DNA of 64,000 nucleotides from Hanleya hanleyi. Taxonomy: Eukaryota > Mollusca > Polyplacophora > Lepidopleurida > Hanleyidae. Positions 62,531-64,000 of this stretch are shown here, one piece after another. Under the pieces are notes generated by a model. The model had not been told where the DNA came from. It made no database searches and was given only the letters and a program-made list of their open reading frames with translations. The position numbers were made by a program, and so were the translations under genes. The stretch lies in NCBI GenBank assembly GCA_036873755.1, contig JAVTVY010020279.1, forward strand, positions 1 through 64,000, written 5' to 3'. Each line of letters begins with the position of its first letter. Position 1 is the first letter of the stretch.

Positions 62531-63750
62531 CTAAGGAAAAATTGGAACTCTTCTGTGTTCGGAGGTAGTTTTAGTGAAACCCGAAGTGACGTCACACCCA
62601 CTTGCGCAGAACCCGCATCACCAAACCACAACCATGGACCCATATGGAGTTGAGTACCCCAAACACACGCCCATGTGTATATTTCTATAATACGACCAGA
62701 CTGCGCATGCGCAGACTCTTGAACACGGACGAACCATGAGTCCAGTCGGGTGCTCCTTCACGAGAGCTTCAAAATAAGACCTCATACGACTCCAACGGAC
62801 CCATAGTGGACAACCTAGACCCGAAAACGTCTATTTCCATACCCTTTTCCCACAATTCCCTGTCTGCGCATGCGCATAATGTCAAACACGGACCAGACGC
62901 TAGCTCAGGCGGATGCTCCCTCACATAGGCTTCACATGGATACCTCACTCGACCCAATCGGCCCACTAGGGGCTCCCCTAGATCCCAAAACGTCTATTTT
63001 CATACCCTTGGTCTACTGCGCATGCGCAGAATGACGTCAGTTCCACGTGTCACCCACCCCGTCAGATGCGTCTTCACGAATGCTTCACATGGATATCTCA
63101 TACGACGCCATAGGACCACGAGTGGCCCACCTCGACCCCAAAACGTCTATTTCCATACCCTTTTCCCAAAATTCTCTGTCTGCACATGCGCAGAATGGTG
63201 ACAACGCCCGAGCCACTAGTCCAGTCAGATGCCCCCTCACATAGGCTTCACATTGATACCTCATACGACTCCATCGGACCATTAGGGGCGCCCCTAGATC
63301 CCAAAACGTCTATTTCCATACCCTTTGTCCACCGCGCATGCGCAGAATGACGATATTTCAACCCCACACCCAGCCCATCAGATGCCCCTTCACGAATGCT
63401 TCACTTTGATATCTCACTCGATCCAATCGGACCATTAGTGGCTCCCCTAGCTCCAAAACGTCTATTTCCATACCCTTTGTCCACCGCGCATGCCACCGCG
63501 CATGCCACCGCGCATACCCCATACAGCCATTTTCTCGTATAGATTTAATATGCAAATGTTCGATTCAGGGAAGATAACCCGGCATTTGCCAAAAACCACA
63601 AAAGTGCATCAAGAGTTACCTCCCTTTTGCGGGGGAGCTCTCTTGAGCTGGTGGCGCCCCCTGTCGGATGGTTTAGGGAAATCAAGAGTTACCCCTCAAG
63701 TTTAAGTGCAAAGAGGTCAATGGGACCGTTTTCACGCTTATACTACTACT
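62531..63750. repeat. Element B right TIR (1.2 kb)
   Basis: Inverted copy of 51023-53044 with fewer tandem units (cores near 62702, 62867, 63018, 63183 with one mismatch, 63335). A short expansion of CGCGCATGCCAC lies near 63486-63515. The terminus is GCTTATACTACTACT at 63750. Confidence 0.95.
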
Positions 63751-63756
63751 AATGTC
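63751..63756. repeat. Target site duplication of element B, right copy (AATGTC)
   Basis: Identical to 51017-51022. The remaining bases to 64000 are host flank with no gene seen. Confidence 0.95.
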
Positions 63757-64000
63757 CAATGCACGCGTTAAATTACAGTCACTCTTGTTTCCAGCGATCA
63801 GTGGTGCATGTTCGGTACGTTGAACAGTTCTATCTCCATTTCTGTGTGGCTGAGTGACTGATTCAAATAACAACGATCCACTGGATAACCTATCCCCGGG
63901 TCCCCAAGCTCCGAGAATCAATGCAGGCTGCGCTCGGCAATATCCGTTTGATTCGGTACTCCAGCTACTCGGGAGTTGTCAAGATACAGTTGTCAATGCC

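Larger units (their letters stand above)
51023..63750. mobile_element. Element B: Polinton/Maverick (adintovirus-like) element, 12.7 kb, lacks DNA polymerase B
   Basis: It is bounded by AGTAGTAGTATAAGCGTGAA at left and its inverse at right, with a perfect 6-bp target duplication AATGTC. TIRs are 2.0 kb and 1.2 kb. All recognisable genes are on the minus strand in the order small ORF, ORF162, integrase, membrane protein, packaging ATPase, GGFL protein, virion-associated protein, penton, pX/pVI-like, major capsid and protease. This is a typical Polinton morphogenesis and integration set. A protein-primed polymerase B gene, expected at >3 kb, is nowhere in the element. Only ~1.9 kb of non-coding DNA with a pearl-like insert separates the protease from the left TIR. 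With one phase break in the capsid gene, it is probably non-autonomous for replication. Confidence 0.95.

Overview
This window is repeat-rich animal nuclear DNA, most likely from a mollusc. No conserved host gene could be recognised. The mollusc inference rests on a pearl-type element (tandem ~150 bp units plus a GACGGACAGACGG microsatellite), a SINE-like unit with a CTTGTCGTAAGAGACGACT motif and ACTCACTCACTC tail, long tandem minisatellites, and DIRS, L1/Tx1-like and other retroelement debris. Coding content belongs almost entirely to mobile elements, chiefly Polinton/Maverick (adintovirus-like) elements.

Region 1 (1-9782) is element A, a giant fold-back Polinton derivative. Its two arms meet at a 30-bp palindrome at 4333-4362. 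Each arm carries a terminal array of ~150-164 bp units, a C2H2 zinc-finger/acidic protein gene and a C2H2-finger-plus-packaging-ATPase gene. The ATPase copies carry different lesions in the two arms. The right arm also has a 5'-truncated reverse transcriptase insertion that the left arm lacks. The left terminus lies just outside the window.

Region 2 (9783-51016) is a nested graveyard. It contains a degenerate Polinton-TIR element C (12.1-16.9 kb) with insertions inside insertions, an L1/Tx1-like remnant (17.0-17.6), and a ~2.1 kb dispersed repeat in several copies (11.3, 18.5, 25.1 and 27.3 kb). It also contains two elements with TA target duplications and GTC...GAC ends (21182-25129, holding DIRS remains, and 37052-39762, holding a nuclease-like gene in inverted pieces). 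Further elements are a CAGGC-ended element with a 5-bp duplication (27424-29900), fold-back elements (20.7, 30.6-33.0 and 36.3 kb), and minisatellites (14.2, 18.3 and 45.8-47.0 kb).

Region 3 (51023-63750) is element B, a structurally complete 12.7-kb Polinton with a perfect 6-bp target duplication (AATGTC) and long TIRs. All genes run on the minus strand: small ORF, PC4-like(?) ORF, chromodomain integrase, membrane protein, A32-type packaging ATPase, GGFL protein, virion-associated protein, penton/minor capsid, pX/pVI-like protein, major capsid (one phase break) and adenain-like protease. No protein-primed DNA polymerase B is present. Where it might have been there is non-coding DNA and a pearl-like insertion. 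The early genes each seem to have their own TATA box, while the six late genes are packed with 1-4 bp overlaps or gaps behind one TATA-like box.

Elements A and B share the terminal TATACTACTACT, nearby sequence blocks and the same TIR unit. Almost every unit contains the palindrome TGCGCATGCGCA, which equals the consensus site of the animal transcription factor NRF-1. This suggests one mobilisation and regulation system. A could be a satellite using B-type integrase and capsid functions, but that is inference.
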